Positions 10,153-21,312 of a DNA stretch of 64,000 nt are shown one piece after another. Origin of the DNA: Carya illinoinensis (Eukaryota > Streptophyta > Magnoliopsida > Fagales > Juglandaceae). Each line of letters starts with the position of its first letter. The first letter of the stretch is position 1. A program made the translations under genes and the position numbers. A model generated the notes under the pieces. It was not told the DNA's origin. It did not search any database and saw nothing but the letters and a program-made list of their open reading frames with translations. The DNA lies in the NCBI RefSeq assembly GCF_018687715.1, contig NC_056753.1, forward strand, positions 27,653,445 to 27,717,444, read 5' to 3'.

Positions 10153-11783
10153 TTAATTATAACAGAATAATTTTGAAGGCTTCATGCATTTTTGAATGTG
10201 GTGCAGCGCAGAGTCCGGAGGGACATGATGCACTGAGGTATTCACCAACTTTCTATCAGAAGAAGAAGCATTTTCATCTAGTGCGGTTCATATTGGCATG
10301 CGCTGTTTTCCTTCTGATTGTTAAGAATTATTTGTGGCCAATCTCTGCCCTCTGCTTTCTTCTAGTTCTAGTTCTATTTTCTCTTTATATTCGTCTAGCT
10401 TTAGTTCAATGTCAACTTTGTAGCCTATTTGTGCCAGCATATCATTTTTTGTGCAGCTATACACCATTGTCATCATACTGGCAGGAACTTTTCAGAGTGG
10501 AATCTCTGGCATTTAGCATACTATTGCTGGCCATTCAAATTTATATTTTGGCGTTGATTTTTGCAACATTTGAAAAAAAGGGTCTTAATTAAAATGTAAA
10601 ATACAGAGATCCTTACCCCTAAGGTCCTCTCTAAATCTCACCCATTTTAGAGAGAGACTTTTGGTGGGCCGGGGGAAAGGGCTAAAAGATTTTTCTCACA
10701 CTTTCCTTTCTTTTTTTCTCTCCCCCTTGACACACCACAACCTCTTTTTTTCTGTACATGTATGTCGACTATTGCAAGGAAGTATAAGTGAAAGAATGGA
10801 GCTTTCTGGAATAGCACATTCATCCCACTTCTGCCTATGCAGTGTTTTATACGGAGTTCACGATGTTACATTTTTACCTCATTGAAGTCCAAACCACTAA
10901 AGAGGCTAGGTTGTAAAAGTTTAGCTTCCTGTAGCTTTTACTAAATGATTGATTAGATCAACTCTGCTCTGTTGAAAGACGAACTCTCCCAAAGCCTTTT
11001 TATATTTTAATGACTGCAGACCCCCTGGTATAGTCGATTGAAACCGAGTTTAATAACAACTACCTTTGGTTCAGAATCATACTAGATTGGAATTAGGTTT
11101 GATGGTATCTTACTGCTTGCCCTTTTTCTGAATCTGGTCTCTTTTTGATCCAAGTGGAGTTACCGCTTTAATTCCTCAGAATGGGATTTGACAGGTGCGG
11201 AAAGTTCATCTTTATCTTCATCTAGAGATGAACTAACATTTTTTTGTGTGATTGGATGGGTGAGAACTGAGAAGTCAAAATTGTAAATATTCACCTTCGA
11301 TTATTTTATGTGCTAAAGCATACTTCTATTTGCCTGGGCAACTCCAAATGTCCGAGTAAAATTGATGCTGTGGTGATTCTTTTTAAGTTCAAGCCTCCTC
11401 TGGCTTAACATCAGATATGCTATCTGTGATCATTAATTTTTAGAGCAGGGAAGGGGAGTATGATGAAAAATGAACTTTATCGTGTTGTTGTTTAAATCCT
11501 GAAATATTTATTTTCTTTTAAATAAGTAAAAATCTCGAAAGATTCCACTACATGTATTTAAGATTCTCAATTTACTATTATAAAAAATTCTCAATACATT
11601 TTGCATTGCTAGTTTGTCAACATTCATTCATACACTATTTGAACTCCTTGGATCACTTGCTTCCCTTTGGTAAATGCCAGTTAATGATTTCCAGATTCAA
11701 GGGATGATTTCAGCTAGGTCTTATGGATCCAAAATGTAAAATATTTTTCTTTTGTGGAATGCATGACTTAATTGTACCCATAA
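10153..11783. other. SUVH9-like 3' flank, no confident gene
   Basis: The first 400-500 bp are probably 3' UTR. An open frame at 10173-10592 has no ATG and is not counted. The rest is moderately AT-rich with no domain I recognise. Confidence 0.5.
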
Positions 11784-12021
11784 GGCAACCCCTAGGGGTT
11801 GGCTAAGTGGTAGGAGCCTGTCTTGGTGGTATGCTCCTTCTAGGTCTAAGGTTCAAACCCTCGGGTGCAAACAATCTTGAGGGGCCACGTTCCATCGGTG
11901 GAAAGCTGATGATTTACCTGATCCATTTGATGGGGACTAATTACACAGGGCATGGATTTTAATCGGATAAAAGACACGTTGCGCTTGCACAGTCTTGGGA
12001 CTCCTCTTTGTGATAAAAAAG
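11784..12021 (+). mobile_element. tRNA-derived SINE
   Basis: This 238-bp element has an internal RNA polymerase III promoter: box A tggctaagtgg at 11800-11810 and box B ggttcaaaccc at 11850-11860, both fitting the tRNA consensus. It ends in an A-rich tail (gataaaaaag). A 12-bp target duplication flanks it, ttgtacccataa at 11772-11783 and ttgtacacataa at 12022-12033, with one mismatch. No protein is encoded. Confidence 0.9.
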
Positions 12022-12033
12022 TTGTACACATAA

Positions 12034-15000
12034 TTGCAAGTTAACTTTTGGAGATAAAGAACTTGAGTTGTGAAGGCATTAAATGCTTCACTTCAAATGT
12101 TAGTTTTTCTTGTAAGATTCTTATTTAATGGGACTGAGGAAGTGGTTATTCTCCACACAAATCTCATCCTTTTCTCTTCTGCTGTTGGTTGGTATGGGTT
12201 TCTGTAAATAAACACATCCCTAATGTAGGGCACTTGCTGTTATCTGCAGTTTCCTTATAATCGTGTTCAGTATCGAGAATATGTTTCTGTGTTTAAATAA
12301 TTATATGCTTCTATTTTTGGAAGTAAATTGATATTCTTAAGTTACTTAGATTAAGCAGTTTGCTACTTAATTTGGGGGATAGTTATGGAACCAATTCTTG
12401 ATGGAAATAAATGTGTACTTGTAGACCATGGAAATTTTAGCAGTGCATCTGTGGTGGCACAATTTGTGAATTCAATTTGAAGTTTGGACTTGTTTTCATT
12501 GAAAATGTTATTTGTACCAGTTACATACGGTGGAAAATGCATCATGGATTTATGCTTCGCTAGTTCATTTCTAGCACACAGACGCAATTTTTTTTCTACC
12601 ATATCATAGTGACATTATATATAGCGATTTACATGAATGTGCCATTCATTCTTACATCATCATTTCCTTTGCATCCCATTCTGTCATCAACTCCCAAATA
12701 CATTGTAAGAGGGGTTAAGTTTCATTGCATTGAGATGAGAGTAGTGTAAAATTTCTGCAAGCAAAGTGGCAAATCTTTTGACCGGAGCTTGTTTCTAGGC
12801 GGCCGTTTAAAAAAAAAAATGTTTTCTTATTTATTTTGGATGGGTTGGATTTAAATATCTTCAAAGGCCAATATGTGAATTTGCATTCAGCTGTAGTCAT
12901 TAATTATTGTATGTGTGATATTATCTACCTGTTCAAGTGATCACTGGAACTTTGACCATGCTCCAGTGGAAGTATGACTTGCACCTCCACATTTATGAAC
13001 TGTTGGACTTTTTGTCCTTCATTTTCTGTTTGAGATTTGATTTGGAGTGTGTTCCATTTAGTTCATTTTGATTTACCATTTAAATATCCCTCAATAAATG
13101 ATGTTTGCAACATTTGACTTAACCATTGGAGATGTGCTCACGTATTTTGTTAATCTATGCAGCTGAAGGTGGACGGTATGTTTATAAAATTTTGTCACCT
13201 GGCTTCCAAAATTCTCTGGTCCGTCAAGATAGATGCTGTAAATATAAACCCTCGATCAGATTACCAAAAAAGCTGTGACTTGATTGATATCTCACTGTTG
13301 TGGTTCTATGGTAGTGTTCTTGAACTGAGTACACAATCTTGGACTTCCTCAGTTGGTGAAGAAATTTACAACAAAATTTGTCAAGTCACAAAACCTGCTG
13401 TGATGGTCAACCCTGACATTTTAAGAAACTACTGTAATCTCTTTTCTAGACTTCGAGGATCAAGCCTTTCTGCAAGCCATTTCCACTGGGACTGGTTCCA
13501 ACGAGGTTTGTAAGCTTGAAGTCTTGGCTGTATGGATCCTTTTTTTACTTTTAGCTTGTACATATTAAGTGCAAAATTGGATAAAGCTTGTATGGAAATT
13601 GTATCAGTGCATGTGTAGATGGGGGTGTCTTTTTCTTGTGTTTCTTTTATTTGTATATCAGTATCCTTTTGGGTGAATTAGGCATGTTTTGTGGTAATCC
13701 AGCTGCAAGAGTATGGAAAAACCATTGCCCTTCTTACAGAGAAAATTGCTGATCATGTACTGATCAATATTTCAAGCTAAATCACGCCCAAACTCAGCTT
13801 CTTGAAATGAAATTGGTTTGTCTTGATGATCAGGCGATCATTCAACTTGCATTAATGTCCTTTTTTTGGAAAGTAATGACTGAGATGGATCAAGTAGGCC
13901 GGGCAGAACCGCAGAAGAAGATTTTGTGGTTCAGAGTGCGTTTGTTAAATAATTGTCAATGTACGTGGCTTCAACTCAGCATTTGCAAGCACTGCAGTTG
14001 AAAGCGAATCTCCATTAAACAAAAAACAAAGTTCAGAAGGATCGGTGTGCATGAGAAAGTGACTGAGAGCAATTCATTCATGACATTTCATCAGAGTTCG
14101 TAAATAAAATAAGAGTTTTATTATATACAAGTAAAGTTGTGTATTAATCTCCATATCAATACTGATTTTTTTATATTTAAAATTTAAATTAATATAAATT
14201 TATTTTTAATAAAATTTATTTTTTAATCAATAATATTTAATTTGTGTATATATTAATATGCGATTATGCTTATAATTAGATTTTTTTATAAAAATAATGA
14301 ATGACGGCTAGACAGACACTCTGGATCGATCAGTTCATTGAGTTCAGTTAGAACTTTTTAGCCAGACTTTAGAACCAACTTGTACGTATGACATTAATGC
14401 TTCCTCACTCATTTAATGTGAACCTCGTTAGGTTGCATTGAATACTGCTTTTGTTCATTTTTTGTTTCCAATTACAAATGGGAAGTATCACCTTCTTTTC
14501 CGTAAACTTTACAATTTCGAACCAGCTTACATTTACAATCTCGAAATGTTTCAACATAAACTTTCAGCCAAATCCCGAACTCATCTACATTGAATACAAC
14601 TCAAATGGTATAAATCTGATGATGCTATGAATTTGCCCACTAGATAGTTTAGCTTAGCAAAACATCTATGTGAAAGGGAAGGTATTGGAGCTTGCGAAAG
14701 AAAAGAAAGAGAGAAAAAAATCTAAGGAAGAAATAAGGAAATGAATGTTCTTACCATACTCAGAGTTTGTAATCTGCTTAATAGTTTGGATTTAATAACA
14801 ATTGTCCGTCGAACGTTTACCAGTAAGTCTTATAGAAATAAATATACAAACTGATATTGCTTAATGTAGTATATCAAATTATTAAGTTCTAAGAAAATAG
14901 ATAATGTCTCATATCGAGTTATACCAGATTGTAAATTTATATTTAGAAGGGTAATTTCTACTAATTTTTGGATAGTAAAAGTATTTCAAAGGAAGTGTGG

Positions 15001-15566
15001 GATTTGATAACATGGGTTGTTGTTAGTTGAGATGTAGATAATAAGGGTTGGTAGAAGGATATAATGGACAACACTTTTGTTTTTTTGGTTACTGTCAGGG
15101 AACCTCTCCAAGGGCTTTTTGAATTTACCTCTGCATAGTAAATTTTGATATCGTATACTGCACTCTTGGAAGTATCCTTATACGGAATTAGTTAAATCGT
15201 TAACTTTTCATCAGAAAATTTGGCTCTAAAAGATTATTTGCATTCATGAAGTGTTGATTTTTAGACCTTGAAGAAAGTGATACCTAAAACTAACTAAGAC
15301 CTTCACTATTTCAATGTACAGCACTATTTAGGTGTCTATAATGTTTATCATTGCTTAGACGTGCGTGTGCTTTTGCTATTTTGATCTTGCTTGAGTAATA
15401 ATCATGACTTTATTTGTATAGATTTATATATGTATATTTAACTGCACGAATTTTAGGCATTAAAATAAAATTTGGAAATGATTTTCTTTTGTTTTTTTTC
15501 CAACAGATACGACAGCTGCAATTTTCTACTTGCTAGATATGGTAGCGCCAGCCAAAATATAAAATT
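12034..15566. other. Intergenic, possible unassigned exons near 13.15-14.0 kb
   Basis: No protein family is recognised. A frame at 13157-13513 (118 codons, with ATG) follows a splice-acceptor-like ttaatctatgcag, and another frame lies at 13807-14001. Neither shows a known motif. An AT-rich foldback-like stretch lies at about 14105-14300. The remainder is ordinary non-coding DNA up to the second copia element. Confidence 0.4.
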
Positions 15567-15982
15567 TGTTATAAACTATCTTGAATTATATGATCATATT
15601 TATCTAGTCGTCATATGCACAGTGCATAATGCCAACATAGTACTGCATAGTAATTGGCATAGTGAATAGTCGACATATGCACAGTGCATAGTGCCAGTAT
15701 AGTAACTGGCATAGTGAATGGTCGACATATGTACAGTGCATAGTGCCAACATAGTACTGCATAGTAACTGACATAGTGAATAGTCGACATATGTACAATG
15801 CATAGTGCCAGCATAGTACTGCATAGTAAGTTAGCATAGTCCCCTTTGTACGCCTATATATATCATTGAATTCTTTAAGAAATTCATAAGTTTCATAACC
15901 TTTCTGAGCTCTATCTCTTTCTCTCTCCTTTTAAAAGTTTTATAATACATTATGGCTCTCTCTTTTCTATAATTTCATAACA
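15567..15982 (+). repeat. 5' LTR of copia copy 2
   Basis: The 416-bp LTR carries four tandem units with the cgacatatgcacagtgcata core. The unit number differs between LTRs of the family, which explains much of the length range of 346 to 498 bp. The TATA region cgcctatatatatc is at about 15851-15864. Confidence 0.9.
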
Positions 15983-16084
15983 CATTATCAGCACGAAAGT
16001 TCTGAAGATTTTGAAGCTAATAGTCCTCTACTTCAAGTAAGTTTTTCAATATATTTTTATATTCCTGATTTATATATGTAAAAA

Positions 16085-17149
16085 ATGTCAAATCTTACAA
16101 AATTGAAATTCGTTGCTCTTGACATTTCTGGAAAAAATTATTTATCTTGGATCCTTGATGCTGAGATCCATTTAGATGCGATGAAACTGGGAGATACAAT
16201 TAAAGAAGGAAATCAAGGGTCCCTGCAGGACCGTGCTAAGGCAATGATTTTCTTTCGGCACCATCTTCACGAAGAATTAAATACTGAGTATCTAACGGTG
16301 AAAGATCCACTTATTTTGTGGAATGATTTAAGGGAGAGATAAGAAAACCAGAAAACTGTAATCCTCCCAAAAGCTCGTTATGATTGGATGCACCTGAGGC
16401 TGCAAGACTTCAAGAGTGTTAGTGAGTATAACTCTGCACTCTTTAAAATTAGCTCACTATTGAAATTATGTGGTGAAAAAGTCACTGATAATGACTTGTT
16501 AGAGAAGACATATACTACTTTTCATGCCTCAAATGTGCTCCTGCAGCAGCAGTATCGAGAGCGAAAGTTCAAAAAATATTCTGAACTTATATCTTGTCTT
16601 CTATTAGCTGAGGAAAATAATGAGCTTTTGTTAAGAAATCACCAGTCACGTCCTACTGGTTCTATATCATTCCTTGAAGTGAATGGTACTAGATTTACAT
16701 CATTCTCAAAAGCGAATGATGCATTCTTTCAAAGAAAACGAGGGTGTGGACATGGTAGGAAAAACTATGAAAGTGGAGGTCCTAGAAGTGACCATACTAA
16801 AAGGGACAATAATAGATATACACCGTACCACCAGAAGTGGTTCAACTCAGAGAAGGGCAAAGGTCCCCAAAACAAATTTTTAAAAAAAGATGAAAATGGA
16901 TGCCATAGATGTGGTATGACTGGACATTGGGCTCGTATCTATCGTACAGATAAGCACTTGGTTGACTTATATCAATCTTCTATAAAAGAAAAAATAAAGA
17001 AATTTGAAACAAATTTTACTGAACCATCATATGCTTTAGATTCTATAGATGGAGAAGATATTACAAGTCTTAATGTTTCTGATTTTTTTTAGAATTCTAG
17101 TGGTAGAATTGATCATAAAAGTGTTCATTTTTAATTAATATATTTCCTT
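16085..17149 (+). pseudogene. gag: Copia gag, copy 2 (broken)
   Basis: Closely related to the gag at 2406-3455 through most of its length. A TAA at 16340-16342 replaces the Tyr codon after LRER, and a second stop follows SDFF near 17090. The zinc knuckle reads CHRCGMTGHWARIY, so the last zinc-binding Cys has become Tyr. Frames remain open on both sides of the first stop (16085-16342 and 16388-17092), which points to recent inactivation compared with the ruined core that follows. Confidence 0.9.
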
Positions 17150-17239
17150 TATCTTATTATAAATATTTTTATATTCTGCAATATTTTGTAGTAATGAAAG
17201 TTTTATTTATTCTTTTATACTTGTTATAAATTATTGATG

Positions 17240-17660
17240 ATATGATTTATCTGAAAATGAAAATGGAGCATCCCTGAAGGATCGCCCTAAATTAATAATT
17301 TTATTGAGTATCTCATATGAGTGATACTTGTACCAAAAACTCATTATGATTTATGCACCTGAAGTTGCATAATTGAAATTGTGGAAAGAATATATATTTG
17401 AATGAACGTCTCGAATGTGCTCCTGAAGTAGCAATATCGAGTATGCTCCTGAAGTAGCAATATGAAATGCAAACGTTCACAATATATTCTAAATCTGTAT
17501 CAGTGACTGAGCAAAATAATGAGTTTTTGATAAGAATCATTATTCACGTCTTACTAGATCTACATCATTCCCTGAATTGAATGATAATGAATTTATATCA
17601 TTCTATTCCCTGAAGTGAAAAGAATGATGCGTTTCATTCAAAAAAACTAAGAGATTGGAC
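17240..17660 (+). pseudogene. Second, much older gag relic inside copia copy 2
   Basis: Short words in the right order match gag again: ccctgaaggatcgccctaaa, then aaaactcattatgatttatgcacctgaagttgc, then gtctcgaatgtgctcctgaagtagcaatatcgag, which is partly repeated. It is riddled with indels, while the gag 100 bp upstream is nearly intact. The element therefore holds two gag copies of different age. There is no coding capacity. Confidence 0.7.
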
Positions 17661-17679
17661 GTGATAATGAATATCCTTT

Positions 17680-19290
17680 TGGGCCAGAAGCTCGTATTGG
17701 AAAAGCTGTAAGCTTTCTCTTTGAGATGATATTATACAAATTATTGAATCGAATATTATGATGCATCAAAAGGTGATATGATTCAAAATATTTGTATCTT
17801 TTCATGGTTATCTTAATCATCCAAAATCAATTACGATAAGTCAAATGATTTTCATATGGACGTTCATAAAAGAACCAGAAGATTCTTTTACTATAAAGCT
17901 TTACCACCAGAAATGAAAAGAAAAATTTGCTTGAAGCAAATAAGATGAAATTATTCGACGTTATCTTGATTATCATATGTGAACCAGAAATTCAGATGAT
18001 AATTAAATTTTGGATACAATAAGATAAAAATGTCTCAGATTCTAACTGCTAAAATCTCAGCGATGATTGAAGTCCATGTAGGACAATTAAGAAATTCAGC
18101 AGTCTAAAGATATGTATAAAGGCATGTGAGACTTATCGATACAAAAGATAGAGTATCTCAAAAGAGAAAGGCACAAATAATTTTGTGCTCCTGAAGAGGT
18201 CATACCCACAAAATAAGCAATAAAGTCCATCCAAATTCTCTGTATAAAATTCTCCTATATAAACTCTTGAAGAGTACCTCCTGAAGAGGTTTTTCATGAA
18301 AATGTCTTCCCTTGAAGAGGGACAGGTACATGAAAATAATGAGATCTCGTTACATTTCATGAATAATGGAGAAATTATGGATAGAAATAAAATTGTTGTC
18401 GACAATGTATTTCCATATGAGATGGCAATTGACATTACCAGAAGTAATGATGAAAGTGAATCAAGAATCGTCGAAGAATACGACGTAAAATATTGGCCAA
18501 ATTTGAAAGAAACAATTCCTGCAGAATTGATTCACTAGTAAAATATGATGCATCGGAACTTATAGTCCAAACACTTAAAGAGGTGATGCTTGTTGAATGT
18601 CAGTGGGTATTTATGGAAAGGAAATAAAAATGTGATATATAAATCACGAGTCAGTTTCTCAATTCCTGCAGAATTGATATTACTAAGTAAAATGTGATAA
18701 ATATGGACTTGAAGTCCAAACACCTAAAGAGGTGATTTTTATTAAATATCAGTGGATATTTATATACATGATATAAAAAGCCTGAAACTTTTAATATGAA
18801 AATGTGATATAGAAATCACAAGTTAGTTTCTCGAAGAAACAATATTGATATGATTTTAAAGTGGTTAAAATCATATTGAGATTTTTATTAGCTTAAAAGT
18901 TACCGAGAGTTTGGATATGCATGATTAACTACATATTTATATGGATCATTGGATCATGATATATATATATATATGAAAATCCCTGAAGGATAGAAAATGT
19001 CTGAAACTTCTAATATAAATACATTTAGAAATATATATTCTATCAAGTTTCAAAGATCCTTATATGATCTAAAGCAATCCAAACGCAAATGAAAACAAGC
19101 TATTAATGCAGTTTATATATATGATTTAAATGTCATTGAGGCTCCAGAAGAGCTCATAAAAACTGTACATATTTGAAATATAAATCTGAAACCCTTACAG
19201 CTTCAAGGGGAAGATGGGTGATGTTATTAGTCATGAAATACCATTTTTTAATACAATTAGTATTTCAGATTCATATTATGGGTTTGATAT
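17680..19290 (+). pseudogene. Heavily decayed copia pol core
   Basis: Colinear fragments of pol survive: pre-integrase (gggccagaagctcgtattgg near 17680), a linker with repeated cctgaagaggt words (18180-18310), an 80-codon frame at 18296-18538, and RT pieces (SIKFQRSLYDLKQS near 19030, then YDLNVIEAPEEL). Indels and stops are too many to trace a frame. Divergence from copy 1 is clearly larger than in gag or the LTRs. Confidence 0.75.
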
Positions 19291-19383
19291 GAAGTGTGCA
19301 TTATTAAAGAAGAAATAAAAGGGAGCACACAGAACATCTACCAAAAGATAGAAACACAAATATGAATATTTGTGAAATATTAT

Positions 19384-19389
19384 TTTATT
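19384..19389 (-). terminator. AATAAA signal downstream of the antisense ORF
   Basis: A canonical AATAAA on the minus strand, 61-66 nt past the stop of the antisense frame, in an AT-rich setting. It is a short motif and could be chance. Confidence 0.35.
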
Positions 19390-19449
19390 ATCTTGAAGCA
19401 AGAATTACAGAAATTTGAGGCACTTTGCCTCATTCTTTAAACGCTCTTG

Positions 19450-19830
19450 TTATTCAAGAATCTGCATGGCATTCCTATCTAAAGGGGTGGGCAATCGAAA
19501 AGAAGATTTAAACAAGGATTTTAAATTCCTATTCTCTTGCTTTATTGATTCTATCTTCATATTGGACTCCAGAAGAAGTCGCTGAAGTATAGTAATATTC
19601 TCGTGAAGATTGTCAACTCCACAAGTTCTGGATTGCAGTCGCTGAGAAAATGCGACAATGGATGATGAGTATCGGGTACTGAGACTCACAAGCTCATAGA
19701 TAGCTTCATTATCTGACCTATGAGTCAGATCATTATATTGCATAATAGCACCTGTGGTAGAAGCAGGTACAGCTGATGAACGAGGTGCAGAGTACCTCAT
19801 ATATTGGTCATGAGAAGATCGCTGAGCCAT
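19450..19830 (-). CDS. Antisense ORF inside copia copy 2, coiled-coil protein of unknown function
   Basis: A 126-residue frame runs against the element. I choose the ATG at 19830 because it lies in the context acaATGGCT, 100 nt downstream of a TATA box, although the frame is open upstream to 20178. The N-terminal third is Ser/Thr-rich (MAQRSSHDQY). The C-terminal half has leucines in heptad-like spacing (ENITILQRLLLESN, then IKQENRNLKSLF) and should form a coiled coil. No transmembrane segment or known enzyme motif is present. An AATAAA lies 61 nt past the stop. The frame is intact although the sense pol around it is ruined. It could be a captured host gene or an antisense ORF of the kind reported in some plant LTR elements. 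Confidence 0.55.
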   Translation of the reverse strand: MAQRSSHDQYMRYSAPRSSAVPASTTGAIMQYNDLTHRSDNEAIYELVSLSTRYSSSIVAFSQRLQSRTCGVDNLHENITILQRLLLESNMKIESIKQENRNLKSLFKSSFRLPTPLDRNAMQILE

Positions 19831-19930
19831 TGTAAGATAAGAATGCAGAAAGAGATTGCAGAGTAAAAATGCAGTATGATTACAAAAAATTGAAGAAGAT
19901 GAGATGCGAATGAAGATGAGCTGAATATCT

Positions 19931-19938
19931 CTTTTATA
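19931..19938 (-). promoter_or_regulatory. TATA box for the antisense ORF
   Basis: On the minus strand the sequence is tctctataaaagagat, a near-ideal plant TATA box. A start about 30 nt downstream would give a leader of roughly 70 nt that is rich in C and T. Confidence 0.55.
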
Positions 19939-20210
19939 GAGAAAATTATGATACAGCATATCTCGTGAAACAAGAGAAAAGAGACGAAATATAACTTCAT
20001 AGCTCTGCAGCGCCTGACAACTATGGTGCCTGACACCTACAGAGGAGTTGAAAATCCGCGGTGCTTGTCTGATCTTAAAAGGCTGGCCACCGTTTTTATT
20101 AAAAAATGAGGTTAGCGGTTTAATGTTGATGAATTCTCCACTAACTGTGCTATTTACAAGAACTCCAGAAGAGTACAACTCCAGAAGAGTAGTGATGAGC
20201 AGAAAGATCC

Positions 20211-20472
20211 AGTTGTGATTATTTTATCAACATGGATCAAGTCTACAGTTAGTTGGATGTACAGATGTGAGTTATCTTTCAGATACACACAAGAAGATCA
20301 TTGCAATTCATGAGAAGAAAGTTGAAATTGATATCAAGAAGGTACGGTCAAGTAAAAATCTGGCAGATTTATTCACTAAAGCATTACCAACTGTAACATT
20401 TAAGAAGATTATGCAGAACATTGGAATGCGGAGGTTTGAAGACCTGTTATCATGCAATTTTCAGGAGAAGTA
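20211..20472 (+). pseudogene. RNase H C-terminal end of copia copy 2
   Basis: Homology to copy 1 resumes abruptly at gattattttatcaacatgg. An internal deletion joins early RNase H to the C-terminal block, which is well conserved (KNLADLFTKALPTVTF, NIGMRRFEDLLSC). It ends 224 bp before the 3' LTR. The polypurine stretch aaaggggaag precedes the LTR. Confidence 0.85.
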
Positions 20473-20695
20473 ATGTCTTGAAGACTTGTGCTGATTGTAT
20501 TCTTTTTCCTTCGCTAAGGTTTTATTCCACTGGGTTTTCCTTTGCAAGGTTTTAATGAGACAATCCTAAAGCACTCGGCGATACACATGAATACTGTACT
20601 CTTTTTCCTTCGCCATTGGTTTTTTCCCACATGGTTTTTCCTTGGCAATGTTTTAACGAGGCATATTTTTTAAATATGGTCATCCAAAGGGGAAG

Positions 20696-21041
20696 TGTTA
20701 TAAACTATCTTGAATTGTATGACCACATTTATCTAATCGTCATATGCACAGTGCATAGTGCCAACATAGTATTGCATAGTAACTGGCATAGTGAATGGTC
20801 GACATATGCATAGTGCATAGTGCCAGCATAGTAACTGGCATAGTGAATAGTCGACATATGCACAGTGCATAGTGCCAGAGCATAGTAAGCTAGCATAGTC
20901 CCCTTTGTACGCCTATATATATCGTTAAATTCTTTAAGAAATTCATAAGTTTCATAATCTTCCTGAACTCTATCTCTTTCTCTCTCTTTTTAAAAATTTT
21001 ATAATACGTTATAGTTCTCTCTTTTCTATAATTTTATAACA
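20696..21041 (+). repeat. 3' LTR of copia copy 2
   Basis: The 346-bp LTR is the shortest of the four in the family because it has fewer tandem units. It begins tgttataaac and ends ttttataaca. The TATA region is at about 20910-20922. Confidence 0.9.
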
Positions 21042-21187
21042 AAACTGTCGATTTTTTTTTTTGGATCGGTCATTGTCTTATGATTACAAGATCGCTTGCT
21101 GGTCGACTCTTCGTTTCGTCAAATTGGATTTTCTGGGCCGTCGCTGTTTCAAAATCAGTTTTTTTTTTAATCTTCTGGAATTTTCAG

Positions 21188-21312
21188 GACCCAATCTGAA
21201 TGGCCTGTTTGGACGACAATCTGCTGGGTACTCATACTCCACTGCTAACGAGAATATGGGTGTGATATGGGAAGAAAAGACGTTACATGATTACTTGCTG
21301 AACCCTAGGAAG
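21188..21312 (+). pseudogene. Cytochrome c exon fragment
   Basis: After the intact splice acceptor ttttcag, the frame reads [12 protein letters not shown], then [12 protein letters not shown], then [17 protein letters not shown]. This is the central exon of plant mitochondrial cytochrome c, the electron carrier between complexes III and IV. The phase (first G of the Gly codon in the previous exon) fits a real exon border. Three residues between GRQS and the next block are missing, an in-frame 9-bp deletion in a conserved loop. The haem-binding CxxCH exon and the C-terminal exon are not found within several kb on either side. It is a fragment, not a working gene, and begins about 150 bp after the copia 3' LTR. 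Confidence 0.88.

Larger units (their letters stand above)
15567..21041 (+). mobile_element. Ty1-copia LTR retrotransposon, copy 2 (mosaic, decayed)
   Basis: This 5.5-kb element is the same family as 1768-7808. Its LTRs begin tgttataaac and end in ataaca. The flanks aaatt (15562-15566) and aaact (21042-21046) form a 5-bp target duplication with one mismatch. The 5' end with gag and the last 500 bp of RNase H are close to copy 1. The middle (about 17200-19290) is far more diverged, contains a second gag relic, and is followed by about 900 bp absent from copy 1 that carries an antisense ORF. It lies immediately before a cytochrome c exon fragment. Confidence 0.92.

Noticed and set aside
10173..10592. 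139-codon hydrophobic frame downstream of the SUVH9-like gene
   Set aside because: It has no ATG (begins at TTG), no recognised domain, and fits an AT/T-rich 3' UTR that happens to be open.
11784..11870. Possible tRNA gene
   Set aside because: Box A and box B are present but no cloverleaf can be drawn. The tail and target duplication show it is a SINE.
13157..13513. 118-codon frame after an acceptor-like site
   Set aside because: No family resemblance, no partner exons, and other frames are no worse. Kept only as a possible unassigned exon.
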